26,051 nt of DNA from Candidatus Hydrogenedens terephthalaticus JGI OTU-1 (lineage in GTDB: Bacteria; Hydrogenedentota; Hydrogenedentia; Hydrogenedentales; Hydrogenedentaceae). The stretch is from positions 1 to 26,051 of the forward strand of contig AWNW01000017.1 in assembly GCA_000493945.1 (NCBI GenBank), read 5' to 3'. Below the pieces are notes generated by a model, which did no database searches, had not been told where the DNA came from, and was given only the letters and a program-made list of their open reading frames with translations. Shown piece by piece: positions 15,371-22,776 of this stretch; the stretch's first letter is position 1; each line of letters opens with the position of its first letter. Position numbers and translations under genes: made by a program.

Positions 15371-17002
15371 ATGAGTGATAAATTACAAAAATTTCGTAAT
15401 GTAGAACATCCTATTCCAGAACAATATTACGCATGGCAGGTATTTGGTTCTGGATTGGAAAATATTGGTAAAGATGGCAAGCCTGTTTTATTACCTCTTC
15501 GTGAACCGCATGATAATGAAATCCTATTGCGGATTGATGCATTAGGAATATGCTTATCGGATATTAAAATTGTTAATTTAGGAGGTAATCATCCGCGTCT
15601 TCGTGGTAGGAATTTAGCAGAAGAACCGATTGTGTTGGGACATGAATGTGCTGTAACAGTTGTAAAAGCAGGTTCTCAATGGGAAGACAGGTTCAAAAAA
15701 GGTGACCGTTTTATTGTCCAGGCAGATATATATTACAAAGGAATTGGTTATGCCTTTGGTTATTTAATCCCCGGTGGTATGCAACAATATACCTATTTAG
15801 ATGAAAAAGCCTTAGCAGGTGATGATGGTTGTTATTTATTACCCGTAAGACCTACAACGGGATATAGTGCTTCAGCATTAGCCGAACCTTGGGCATGTGT
15901 GGAAATGTCCTATCGTTTAGAAGACCGTATCTATCCGGAAGCCGATAACCCATGGTATATTACAACAAGTCCTGACCCTCAAATATTGAAAGATTTTCCA
16001 AATGCTAAAGTTCTATCTCCAAATCAGTTCCCTACAGAAGGGGAAACATCAAAAGATATTATTATACAAGTATCCGATGGAAAAGAGATTGAAGCATGGT
16101 TAAAATATTTAGCACCTTATGGAACAATGTATGTGTTAGATTCCGTAGATGAAATGCCCGATGCATACATATCAGTTGATGTGGGTTCTGTTCATTATGA
16201 ATATAAACGAATTATTGGAGGCGGAAAAACCTTAAAAGAAATAAAAGAAAAGAATGTAAGGTCTGATTTGCTACCCGGTGGAATTGCTTTGTTTATCGGA
16301 GCCGGTGGACCCATGGGACAGATGCATGTCCAGCGTGCATTGGAGAAAACAGATGGACCCATGAAAGTAGTAGTTACTGATTTAGATTCGGGTAGACTGG
16401 AACATTTACGAGTGAGGTCGGCAGAATTATTAAAGAAAAGACCTGTTGAGTTGATTACTGTTTGCACCAAAGATTTTCCAGATGCATCCTCATTAAACAA
16501 ACATCTTGAATCATTAACCCCGAACGGTTATACCGATGTTGTATTATTAGCACCGGTACCTGCATTGGTAACACAGGCAGTTGATTTTTCTGCTCCTTGC
16601 GGGTTTGTAAATCTTTTTGCAGGATTAGGAATAGGGACCGTTGCGAATGTCTCATTAAAAAAGATATGTGAGGGAGTGAAAATTATCGGTTGCAGTGGAA
16701 GTAGAATTTCGGATTTAAGCCATGTATTGCAATCTATAGAAAATGGTTCTCGGGATACAAACCGAAGCGTTGCCGCGATTGGTGGACTTTTCTCCGCTCA
16801 CGAAGGATTGAAAGCGGTCAAAGAAGCACAGTTTCCCGGCAAAATAGTTATTTATCCGCAAATACTTGATTTACCATTAATATCTTTAGAAAAAATACCG
16901 GAAATATTACCCGAAGTGGGTCAATATCTTTCAAAAGATGGAACATGGACACAACAAGCAGAAGAAAAATTATTAGAAAGGTATTTGCCATGGAACGATT
17001 AA
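15371..17002 (+). CDS. Zinc-type medium-chain dehydrogenase, L-sorbose-1-phosphate reductase (SorE)-like, with extra half domain
   Basis: 543 residues from the ATG at 15371 (AAAGGAG 6 bases upstream), longer than the roughly 400 usual for the family. The catalytic domain has C61 (GICLSD), H91-E92 (GHE) and E172 (AEPW) as probable zinc ligands, and lacks the four-cysteine structural zinc loop, as SorE does. The Rossmann domain starts at GAGGPMG (310-316). From memory of the Klebsiella protein, IVQAD, AEPWACV and LAPVPALVTQA resemble SorE. Residues 187-303 are an insertion: KDIIIQVSDG, LAPYGTMYVLD and SVDVGSVHYEYKRIIGG look like the second half of another dehydrogenase Rossmann fold. It probably reduces or oxidises a ketose/polyol phosphate with NAD(P). 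It overlaps the next gene by 13 bases. Confidence 0.85.
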   Translation: MSDKLQKFRNVEHPIPEQYYAWQVFGSGLENIGKDGKPVLLPLREPHDNEILLRIDALGICLSDIKIVNLGGNHPRLRGRNLAEEPIVLGHECAVTVVKAGSQWEDRFKKGDRFIVQADIYYKGIGYAFGYLIPGGMQQYTYLDEKALAGDDGCYLLPVRPTTGYSASALAEPWACVEMSYRLEDRIYPEADNPWYITTSPDPQILKDFPNAKVLSPNQFPTEGETSKDIIIQVSDGKEIEAWLKYLAPYGTMYVLDSVDEMPDAYISVDVGSVHYEYKRIIGGGKTLKEIKEKNVRSDLLPGGIALFIGAGGPMGQMHVQRALEKTDGPMKVVVTDLDSGRLEHLRVRSAELLKKRPVELITVCTKDFPDASSLNKHLESLTPNGYTDVVLLAPVPALVTQAVDFSAPCGFVNLFAGLGIGTVANVSLKKICEGVKIIGCSGSRISDLSHVLQSIENGSRDTNRSVAAIGGLFSAHEGLKAVKEAQFPGKIVIYPQILDLPLISLEKIPEILPEVGQYLSKDGTWTQQAEEKLLERYLPWND

Positions 17003-17778
17003 AAGGAAGAAAAGCCATTGTTACAGGTTCGGCTCAAGGTTTGGGTGAAGCCATATTACAACGGCTTGCTAAAGAAGGTGCGGATGCCGTAGGTTGGGAT
17101 ATAAACATTGAAAAAATGACGGAAACTGCAAAACGAATTGCAGAACAAACAGGTCGTAAAATCTTCGCAGAAAAAGTGGATATTACCGATGCCGAGATGG
17201 TCAGAAATGCCGTGGACAAAGCAGTTGAACTTCTCGGAGGACTAGACCTGATGGTCTGTAATGCAGGTATTCTTATATCAGGTGATTCTATTAGTTTTGA
17301 TATTTCCGCCTGGCGAAAGGTTATTGATATTGACCTGGTTGGATATTTTATCTGTGCCCGTGAAGCGATACGCGTTATGTTGCCCAATAAATATGGCACT
17401 GTAATACAAATTAACTCCAAATCGGGTAAGAAAGGTAGTTTTAAAAATTCGGCTTATGCGGCGGCAAAATTTGGAGGTATCGGAGTTACGCAAAGCCTTG
17501 CTTTAGAATTTGCGGAGCATGGAATTCGTGTCAATGCAATTTGTCCCGGGAATCTATTGGACTCTCCATTATGGACGGAAAGCCTTTTTAAACAATATGC
17601 AAAAAATCAAGGAATTACCGAAGAGGAAGTGCGTAAGAAGTATATTGACCAGGTTCCCATGAAACGACCCTGCCGATATGAAGATGTATGCAATGTGGTT
17701 GTCTTTTTAGCCAGTGATGAATCGAACTATATGACCGGTCAGGCAATCAATGTCACCGGTGGTCAGGAAATGCGGTAG
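16990..17778 (+). CDS. SDR-family dehydrogenase, sorbitol-6-phosphate dehydrogenase (SrlD/SorD)-like
   Basis: 262 residues from the ATG at 16990, inside the end of the preceding gene; AGAAAGG lies 8 bases before it. Classical short-chain dehydrogenase with TGSAQGLG (12-19) for the cofactor, NAG (91-93), Ser143 or Ser145, and Y156-x3-K160. The position before LVGYF is Asp115, where many relatives carry Asn. The C-terminal half (YID-VPMKR, YEDV, and MTGQAINVTGGQ at the end) closely resembles enterobacterial sorbitol-6-phosphate 2-dehydrogenase as I remember it. Paired with a SorE-like reductase it recalls the sorE-sorD step pair of L-sorbose catabolism. The true substrate may be another polyol phosphate or a free polyol, since no PTS or kinase gene is present in the window. 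Confidence 0.87.
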   Translation: MERLKGRKAIVTGSAQGLGEAILQRLAKEGADAVGWDINIEKMTETAKRIAEQTGRKIFAEKVDITDAEMVRNAVDKAVELLGGLDLMVCNAGILISGDSISFDISAWRKVIDIDLVGYFICAREAIRVMLPNKYGTVIQINSKSGKKGSFKNSAYAAAKFGGIGVTQSLALEFAEHGIRVNAICPGNLLDSPLWTESLFKQYAKNQGITEEEVRKKYIDQVPMKRPCRYEDVCNVVVFLASDESNYMTGQAINVTGGQEMR

Positions 17779-17783
17779 TAGAT

Positions 17784-17814
17784 ATTACTGCCTTTGGAAA
17801 GAGTAATTTTATTT
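17784..17814 (+). terminator. Probable terminator after the aldolase/dehydrogenase operon
   Basis: ATTACT (17784-17789) pairs with AGTAAT (17802-17807), with CTT/AAG inside and a small loop, followed by TTTATTT. The stem is AT-rich, so strength is uncertain. It lies in the 69-base gap between convergent genes. Confidence 0.45.
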
Positions 17815-17847
17815 GAATGCCTATGTATAGGGAATAGTTAATTGTGA

Positions 17848-18684
17848 TTACTCAAAATTGAAAACGGTCCCAGCAGGTGCCGGCAGACAGGGGAAAGGTA
17901 AATGCTTATTAAAATAAGTAAGCGAGTTGAAACCGGAGCAGTGGCATGCATATAGGGTATTGATGTTTAGAGATAATAAAGAGTTGGCTGTCATTTGCAA
18001 ATGTTCTTCTGTAGCACTATGCAGATGTAATCCACCAATAACAATAAGATCCTTTGCTGATTTTATTAGATTATTCCGCAGATAAGTAAGGGTATTTATT
18101 ATTCCAGCATGTGTACATCCCAGAAGAACAATCCCATATTTTTTACCTTCAATAAACAAGCATTGATCATCTGGGAAAGTATCTAATTGAGTGCATTGAG
18201 GGTCAAGGTAGAAGTGTGTTTCCGAATTTTCAAAAGGAATTGTTCGGGGTATTGTGCCAGAGACAGAAATATATTCTGTTATTTTTGTGGGTGTTGTAGT
18301 GGGGACAAATTGGGTTATATCATTCAGTATTTTTTGGGAAGGACCTCTATAACCGATTTCACGAATTTTTCCATCTGCATCTTTAACATATCTTTTACGG
18401 AAAGCATCTGGATGGGCAAATACCTTTTGAATACGGGCAAGCTTAAAAAGTTTTTTCATTCCCCCAGTATGGTCATAATGTCCGTGACTAAGAATAAGAT
18501 ACTCAACAGATGATAAAGGTATATTTAATTTTTTGCTGTTGTGAATAATTGTATATCCGGCGCCTGTGTCAAACAATAGAGTATGTTTCTTATGCTGAAT
18601 AAAAAAGGCTAACCCATGTTCTCCTAATAGTCCTGTTTTACCCGCTGTGTTTTCGCATACAATTGTTATAGAAATATTATGCAT
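17848..18684 (-). CDS. MBL-fold metallohydrolase (COG1237-like)
   Basis: 278 residues, no signal peptide. HGHYDH (67-72) is the metallo-beta-lactamase HxHxDH metal motif, preceded by LLFDTGAG (37-43 region). Later metal-binding segments are GCTHAGI and the C-terminal ACHCSG. The overall pattern, with GLxxEHGLAFFIQ at the start and THAGIINTL later, matches the group often annotated as 7,8-dihydropterin-6-methyl-4-(beta-D-ribofuranosyl)aminobenzene-5'-phosphate synthase, a label that comes from archaeal methanopterin work and is unlikely to give the real substrate here. It follows the sugar-binding lipoprotein gene by 34 bases on the same strand. I see no good ribosome binding site before the ATG, so translation may depend on the upstream gene. 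Confidence 0.86.
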   Translation of the reverse strand: MHNISITIVCENTAGKTGLLGEHGLAFFIQHKKHTLLFDTGAGYTIIHNSKKLNIPLSSVEYLILSHGHYDHTGGMKKLFKLARIQKVFAHPDAFRKRYVKDADGKIREIGYRGPSQKILNDITQFVPTTTPTKITEYISVSGTIPRTIPFENSETHFYLDPQCTQLDTFPDDQCLFIEGKKYGIVLLGCTHAGIINTLTYLRNNLIKSAKDLIVIGGLHLHSATEEHLQMTANSLLSLNINTLYACHCSGFNSLTYFNKHLPFPCLPAPAGTVFNFE

Positions 18685-18718
18685 CTGTTTTAGCGATATT
18701 TATAAATACAAGGATATA

Positions 18719-19672
18719 TTAACTGGGGTTCAGGATTTTTTGGATTTCAGGGTCATTCAAATTTTCAGGAGTAACAATAGTAACACCCGTATCAATTCTT
18801 TTCTCGACAGGCTTTCCTTGTATTGCATCATAGGCACTTTTTACACCGAGATAACCCATCTTGAATGGATTTTGCACAATAAGTGCCTGTATAACGCCTT
18901 CTTTCAGTGCTTGAATTTCTTCTTCTGCAGCATCAAATGCCACAATTTTTATCTGACCTGCCTTACCCTTGCTTCGAATGGCTTGAGCACAACCTACCGC
19001 ACTGGATTCATTGGCAGCGAAGATTCCTTTTATATTTGGGAAAGAGGTCAACATATCGTTAGTAACATCCATAGCCTTTGCTACATTACTATCACTGTAT
19101 AAAGTAGAAACTAATTTAATATTAGGATATGCCGATATGCCTTCTTTAAATCCGCGTTCCCGCATTTCAGAAGTAGCGGCTCCCGCAACGAAAGGAATTA
19201 AACCGACTTCCCCTTCTTCTCCAATAAGTTTCGCAAGAGTTTCTGCAGCGATTTTGGCACCCGCTACATTATCCGTTGCCACGAAAGACATCGGCTTATC
19301 CGAATTAACACCCGAATCTATAGTTATTACAGGAATACCTTTATTAACGGCTGTTTCTACTATCCCGATGAGTGCATTAGCATCACTGGCAGCAAGAACA
19401 ATTGCAGATACACCGCGATTAATCATATCCTGAACAATATTAATTTGTTGCTCAATTTCTGTTTCTTTGGCTGTTCCCTGCCATACAATTTTTACTCCCA
19501 ACTCTTTTCCTGCTTGTTCTGCTCCCGCTTTAACAGTTAACCAGAACTGATGTGAAAATGATTTTGGTATAACCGCTATTTCAATGGCTTTTTTCCCGGG
19601 TTCCGTGGTCGGTGCTTTTTGGGAGGGACCACATGACACAAAAATGGAAGATATAACAATCATTAATAACAT
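18719..19672 (-). CDS. Sugar-binding ABC-transporter lipoprotein (RbsB-like), start disrupted by an A9 tract
   Basis: 317 residues as an open frame. Periplasmic binding protein of the ribose/galactose-type family: IAVIPKSFSHQFWLTVKAGAEQAGKELG, then NIVQDMINRGVSAIVLAASD, PVITIDSGV and a C-terminal VAFDAAEEE. It probably delivers a sugar or polyol to an ABC importer; no permease or ATPase gene lies in the window. The N-terminus is a lipoprotein signal with Cys14 after FVS. The ATG at 19672 has no ribosome binding site within reach. The well-placed site (AAAGGAG, 7 bases before an ATG at 19685) leads into a run of nine A and then the wrong frame, which stops early or misreads. With eight A the frame would start MLKKMLLMIV, a textbook lipoprotein leader. 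The MBL-fold gene lies directly downstream. Confidence 0.85.
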   Translation of the reverse strand: MLLMIVISSIFVSCGPSQKAPTTEPGKKAIEIAVIPKSFSHQFWLTVKAGAEQAGKELGVKIVWQGTAKETEIEQQINIVQDMINRGVSAIVLAASDANALIGIVETAVNKGIPVITIDSGVNSDKPMSFVATDNVAGAKIAAETLAKLIGEEGEVGLIPFVAGAATSEMRERGFKEGISAYPNIKLVSTLYSDSNVAKAMDVTNDMLTSFPNIKGIFAANESSAVGCAQAIRSKGKAGQIKIVAFDAAEEEIQALKEGVIQALIVQNPFKMGYLGVKSAYDAIQGKPVEKRIDTGVTIVTPENLNDPEIQKILNPS

Positions 19673-19699
19673 TTTTTTTTAGCATATTTTTACTCCTTT
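19672..19699 (-). promoter_or_regulatory. Ribosome binding site, ATG and A9 tract that decide the start of the sugar-binding lipoprotein
   Basis: On the minus strand AAAGGAG (19693-19699), 7 bases, ATG (19683-19685), CT, then nine A (19672-19680). The ATG is one base out of frame with the binding-protein ORF, which reopens at the last A of the run. See the finding on frame conflict. Confidence 0.8.
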
Positions 19700-19722
19700 A
19701 TCAATTAAATTTTGTGTTCATA

Positions 19723-20916
19723 TTAACGAGGCACATAATACCGTTCACCTGTGCCAACTACTTCAATTGCAATTCCATGTGTCTTTACATCCAGCAATCG
19801 AACAGATGTGCCGGGAATCATTTCACCCACATATACTTTTGTAAGATTAATAATGGCTAATCCATGTGGATTTTTAGGACCTGCTTCGCGTAGGACATTG
19901 AGTTTCATATCGTCCAGACCTAAACGAGCTCTGTCTGATGTTCTCAATACAGGTAACCTTGTCATGTCTACGGTTTCTTCCGTTTTCGGTTTGGGTAATG
20001 ATAATGCTTGTTGAAATTGTTCGGGTTTTAACGAAGGAGGTGGTTCCAAATCTTTTGTGATTACAGGGGGAGGTGTTGTTATTTTCGCTGACGGTGTGGG
20101 TTGAGAAACGGATGGCTCCTGTGAATCGGTTGGAGTTGTGATTTCGTTTTTTGAGGAGACATTTTCAACAGGAGGGGAAATCTCTGATGGGGGAGTTTCC
20201 TTTGTTGTTTCTACAGAAGCATCTTCTTTAACTTCCGAAAGATTAGGAGGTGGAGTTTCTTTTTTAACTTCTTCTACAACAGGAGCCTGTGTTTCATGGG
20301 TTATGTTTTTAGCAACCTGAACAGGAGGTTCCGTCGTGATTGCAGACTGTTCCACAGGGATAGATACTTCAGGCACCTTTTCCGGTGGAGGTGTTTTTGC
20401 TGTTTCTAATTTATCTGATGGTTTTGTAATATTAGGAGATGGGGGGGGTTCGGATACAACGGGTTTCTCTTTTGTTTTATCTACTGTATTATCAGGGGTA
20501 GCAGGAGCGGATGGCATTTCTTTATTTTCCGATGCTATTTCCTGTGGTGGTATCTCTTTCTCGGGTTGATTTGGTGAAGTGGCTGCTTCTGTTGTCTTCT
20601 GCTGTAATGAAATTGCTTCTGAAGAAGTAGATGGGATTGTGTTTTTTGCAATTTGTGTTTTTACCACCCATAAGGATGCAGATATTGAGATAATACTTAT
20701 TACAATAACAAACACAATCCCCCCGACTAAAAGGAATTTCTGTGATATAACAGGAGTCACTGTATCTTGAAGTGGAACAGGTTTTTCTGGTTTTGCGATA
20801 GCAGAAATGGATATAGGTTCTGAAAGTTCCTGTTCCTCTTCTTCTTTTTCGAGTAGTTTTATCTGTCGCTGTTTTTCTTCCTCGAGTTTTTTCAGTGCAT
20901 CGAGGATTGAACTCAT
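19723..20916 (-). CDS. GspB-like type II secretion protein
   Basis: 397 residues. The N-terminus MSSILDALKKLEEEK is the signature start of GspB/ExeB/PulB-type proteins. A charged helix follows, then one membrane segment (about 61-84), a long Pro/Thr/Glu/Ser-rich linker (about 90-325) able to span the periplasm, and a compact C-terminal domain (about 335-397) with GLAIINLTKVYVGEMIPGT and ERYYVPR, like the T2SSB domain. GspB members work with the ATPase GspA to fit the outer-membrane secretin through or to the peptidoglycan. No other secretion gene lies here, but the two prepilins nearby fit a type II or type IV pilus-related machine. AAGGAG sits 9 bases before the ATG. It is separate from the downstream lipoprotein gene by only 51 bases, so readthrough is possible. 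Confidence 0.82.
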   Translation of the reverse strand: MSSILDALKKLEEEKQRQIKLLEKEEEEQELSEPISISAIAKPEKPVPLQDTVTPVISQKFLLVGGIVFVIVISIISISASLWVVKTQIAKNTIPSTSSEAISLQQKTTEAATSPNQPEKEIPPQEIASENKEMPSAPATPDNTVDKTKEKPVVSEPPPSPNITKPSDKLETAKTPPPEKVPEVSIPVEQSAITTEPPVQVAKNITHETQAPVVEEVKKETPPPNLSEVKEDASVETTKETPPSEISPPVENVSSKNEITTPTDSQEPSVSQPTPSAKITTPPPVITKDLEPPPSLKPEQFQQALSLPKPKTEETVDMTRLPVLRTSDRARLGLDDMKLNVLREAGPKNPHGLAIINLTKVYVGEMIPGTSVRLLDVKTHGIAIEVVGTGERYYVPR

Positions 20917-21026
20917 AATAATTATCTCCTTAAAAAATATTTCAGTTAATATTTTACAAAAATGAAGAAAAGGAAAAAAAGTAACAATTCGTCGTATTGA
21001 TTTTTTATCCTTTATTTTATTACACT

Positions 21027-21032
21027 ATTATA
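21027..21032 (-). promoter_or_regulatory. Possible -10 box for the gspB-like gene
   Basis: Perfect TATAAT on the minus strand 111 bases before the gspB-like ATG. No matching -35 box is seen, so this is a weak candidate. Confidence 0.25.
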
Positions 21033-21130
21033 CCTTTGGACAGGCAAAGAGAGGAAATAAAAAAGAAATATTTTTAAATTTTTAAAAATTTTATGAATAT
21101 TTGTTGATACATATTAAACCAGGTTAAAAA

Positions 21131-22252
21131 ATGTTTTTTCAGATAGAACATAAAGATAAAAATTGTAATGCAAGAACAGGAAAAATAAATTTGGAACATG
21201 GGGTAGTGGAAGTTCCTGTGTTTATGCCTGTGGGAACGCAGGCATCTGTAAAGGCATTAACGCAGGAAGAATTGGAAGATATAGGAACAACCATTATTCT
21301 TTGCAATGCGTATCATCTGTATTTGCGTCCGGGACTGGAAACTTTATCTGTTGCGGGTGGAATACATCCTTTTATGAGTTGGGAAAAGCCCATTTTAACT
21401 GACTCAGGCGGATTTCAATTATTTAGTTTAGCCCACCTGAATAAAGTTACTAATGAAGGTGTTATTTTCCAGAGTCATATTGATGGATCTCGACATCATA
21501 TCACACCCGAAAAGATGATACAGTTTCAGATGGATATCGGAGCCGATATTATCATGAGTTTCGATGAATGCACTCCGTATCCTGTTTCGCACAAGGATGC
21601 GGAAAAATCTATGCGGAGAACGATTGTCTGGGAGAAAAAAGGTTTTGAATACTGGAAGGAGCGAAACGAACAATCCCATTCTCAATTATTTGGTATATTA
21701 CAGGGTAGTGTATATGAAGATTTACGAATAAAATGTGCAGGGGAATTATGTGGCATTGATTTTCCCGGTTTCGCTATTGGCGGTGTAAGTGTAGGGGAGA
21801 CAGATGAGGAACGACACCGAATCACAGAAGTTTCAGCAAAATTGTTACCTGAAAACAAACCCAGATATTTAATGGGAGTCGGTGCTCCGGAAGATGTTTT
21901 ATGGGCTATTCGTTGTGGCGTAGATATGTTTGATTGCGTCATGCCAACAAGAAATGCAAGGAATGGTTGTCTATTTACTTCGCATGGAAAGTTGAATATA
22001 CGCAATGCACGCTTTGTTCGCGATTTCAACCCATTAGATGAAGAATGCACCTGTCCCGTCTGTAAACGATATACTCGTGCTTACTTAAGTCATCTTTACA
22101 GAGCCAAAGAGATACTCGCTTTCCGTTTGAATACACTACACAATGTCTATTTTATGTTAAAATTATTTGAAAAAGTTCGTCAGGCTATTCGGGAGGACCG
22201 ATACCTCGATTTTTACAACGACTTCTTTTCCAAGTATAATATAGGGAATTAG
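21131..22252 (+). CDS. tgt: Queuine/preQ1 tRNA-guanine transglycosylase
   Basis: 373 residues, the usual length for bacterial Tgt. It swaps guanine 34 for the queuosine precursor preQ1 in tRNAs with GUN anticodons. The general acid/base Asp91 sits in TDSGGFQ, the substrate-binding FDECTPYP at 144-151, and the nucleophile Asp268 in GVDMFDCVMPTRNARNG. The zinc site is complete: Cys306, Cys308, Cys311 and His337. First gene of a tgt-yajC-secDF cluster, a gene order common in bacteria. The ribosome binding site is modest (CAGG 7 bases before the ATG). Upstream is very AT-rich and includes a 16-bp palindrome AAATTTTTAAAAATTT (21077-21092), probably compositional. Confidence 0.97.
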   Translation: MFFQIEHKDKNCNARTGKINLEHGVVEVPVFMPVGTQASVKALTQEELEDIGTTIILCNAYHLYLRPGLETLSVAGGIHPFMSWEKPILTDSGGFQLFSLAHLNKVTNEGVIFQSHIDGSRHHITPEKMIQFQMDIGADIIMSFDECTPYPVSHKDAEKSMRRTIVWEKKGFEYWKERNEQSHSQLFGILQGSVYEDLRIKCAGELCGIDFPGFAIGGVSVGETDEERHRITEVSAKLLPENKPRYLMGVGAPEDVLWAIRCGVDMFDCVMPTRNARNGCLFTSHGKLNIRNARFVRDFNPLDEECTCPVCKRYTRAYLSHLYRAKEILAFRLNTLHNVYFMLKLFEKVRQAIREDRYLDFYNDFFSKYNIGN

Positions 22253-22331
22253 AGGTTGAGGTGTAAGTAGAAAATAAATAATACTACTTATCTTTGTCCT
22301 TTACCGAATAAACCATTAGAAAGGTATTTTT

Positions 22332-22712
22332 ATGTGGCGTTTTCTTTTTGCACAAACACAAGAAGCAGTCCCTTCAGAGGTTGCCTCCACAGCTCAGAGT
22401 GCAGCGGAACAAACATCCGCACCTACACCCAGCCCATGGGGAAGCATGCTTCCAATGATTTTAGCGTTTATTGCCATTATGTATTTCTTAATGATTCGCC
22501 CCCAGCAAAAACGCGAAAAAGAACGGCGCGAAATGTTAAATTCATTAGCGAAAGGGGATAAAGTAGTAACCACAGGCGGTATGTATGGAACCGTCGTGGA
22601 TTTATCCGAAGAGAAAGTAACTCTTCGTGTAGATGATAAAGTAGAAATTGATTTTATTCGCGGTGCAGTCGCACAAATTGTTTCCAAAGCAAATGGAGAA
22701 AAAAAGAAGTAA
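22332..22712 (+). CDS. yajC: Preprotein translocase accessory subunit YajC
   Basis: 126 residues. A small inner-membrane protein that joins SecD and SecF in the Sec translocon. After a Ser/Thr/Ala-rich N-terminus it has one membrane helix (about 39-54, MILAFIAIMYFLMIRPQ), then the conserved KGDKVVTTGGMYGTV block and a short basic tail. AGAAAGG lies 7 bases before the ATG. It sits between tgt and secDF, 79 and 64 bases away, with no clear terminator in either gap, consistent with cotranscription. Confidence 0.96.
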   Translation: MWRFLFAQTQEAVPSEVASTAQSAAEQTSAPTPSPWGSMLPMILAFIAIMYFLMIRPQQKREKERREMLNSLAKGDKVVTTGGMYGTVVDLSEEKVTLRVDDKVEIDFIRGAVAQIVSKANGEKKK

Positions 22713-22776
22713 AATTTTTAGAATATATAACAATACTTTTTAACAATAAACCACAAAAGGAGCAAAAATAGGTCCC

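Noticed and set aside
22262..22300. AAGTAG...CTACTT weak inverted repeat between tgt and yajC
   Set aside because: Only 6 bp with a long AT loop and no U-run; too weak to call a terminator and it would split a commonly cotranscribed cluster.
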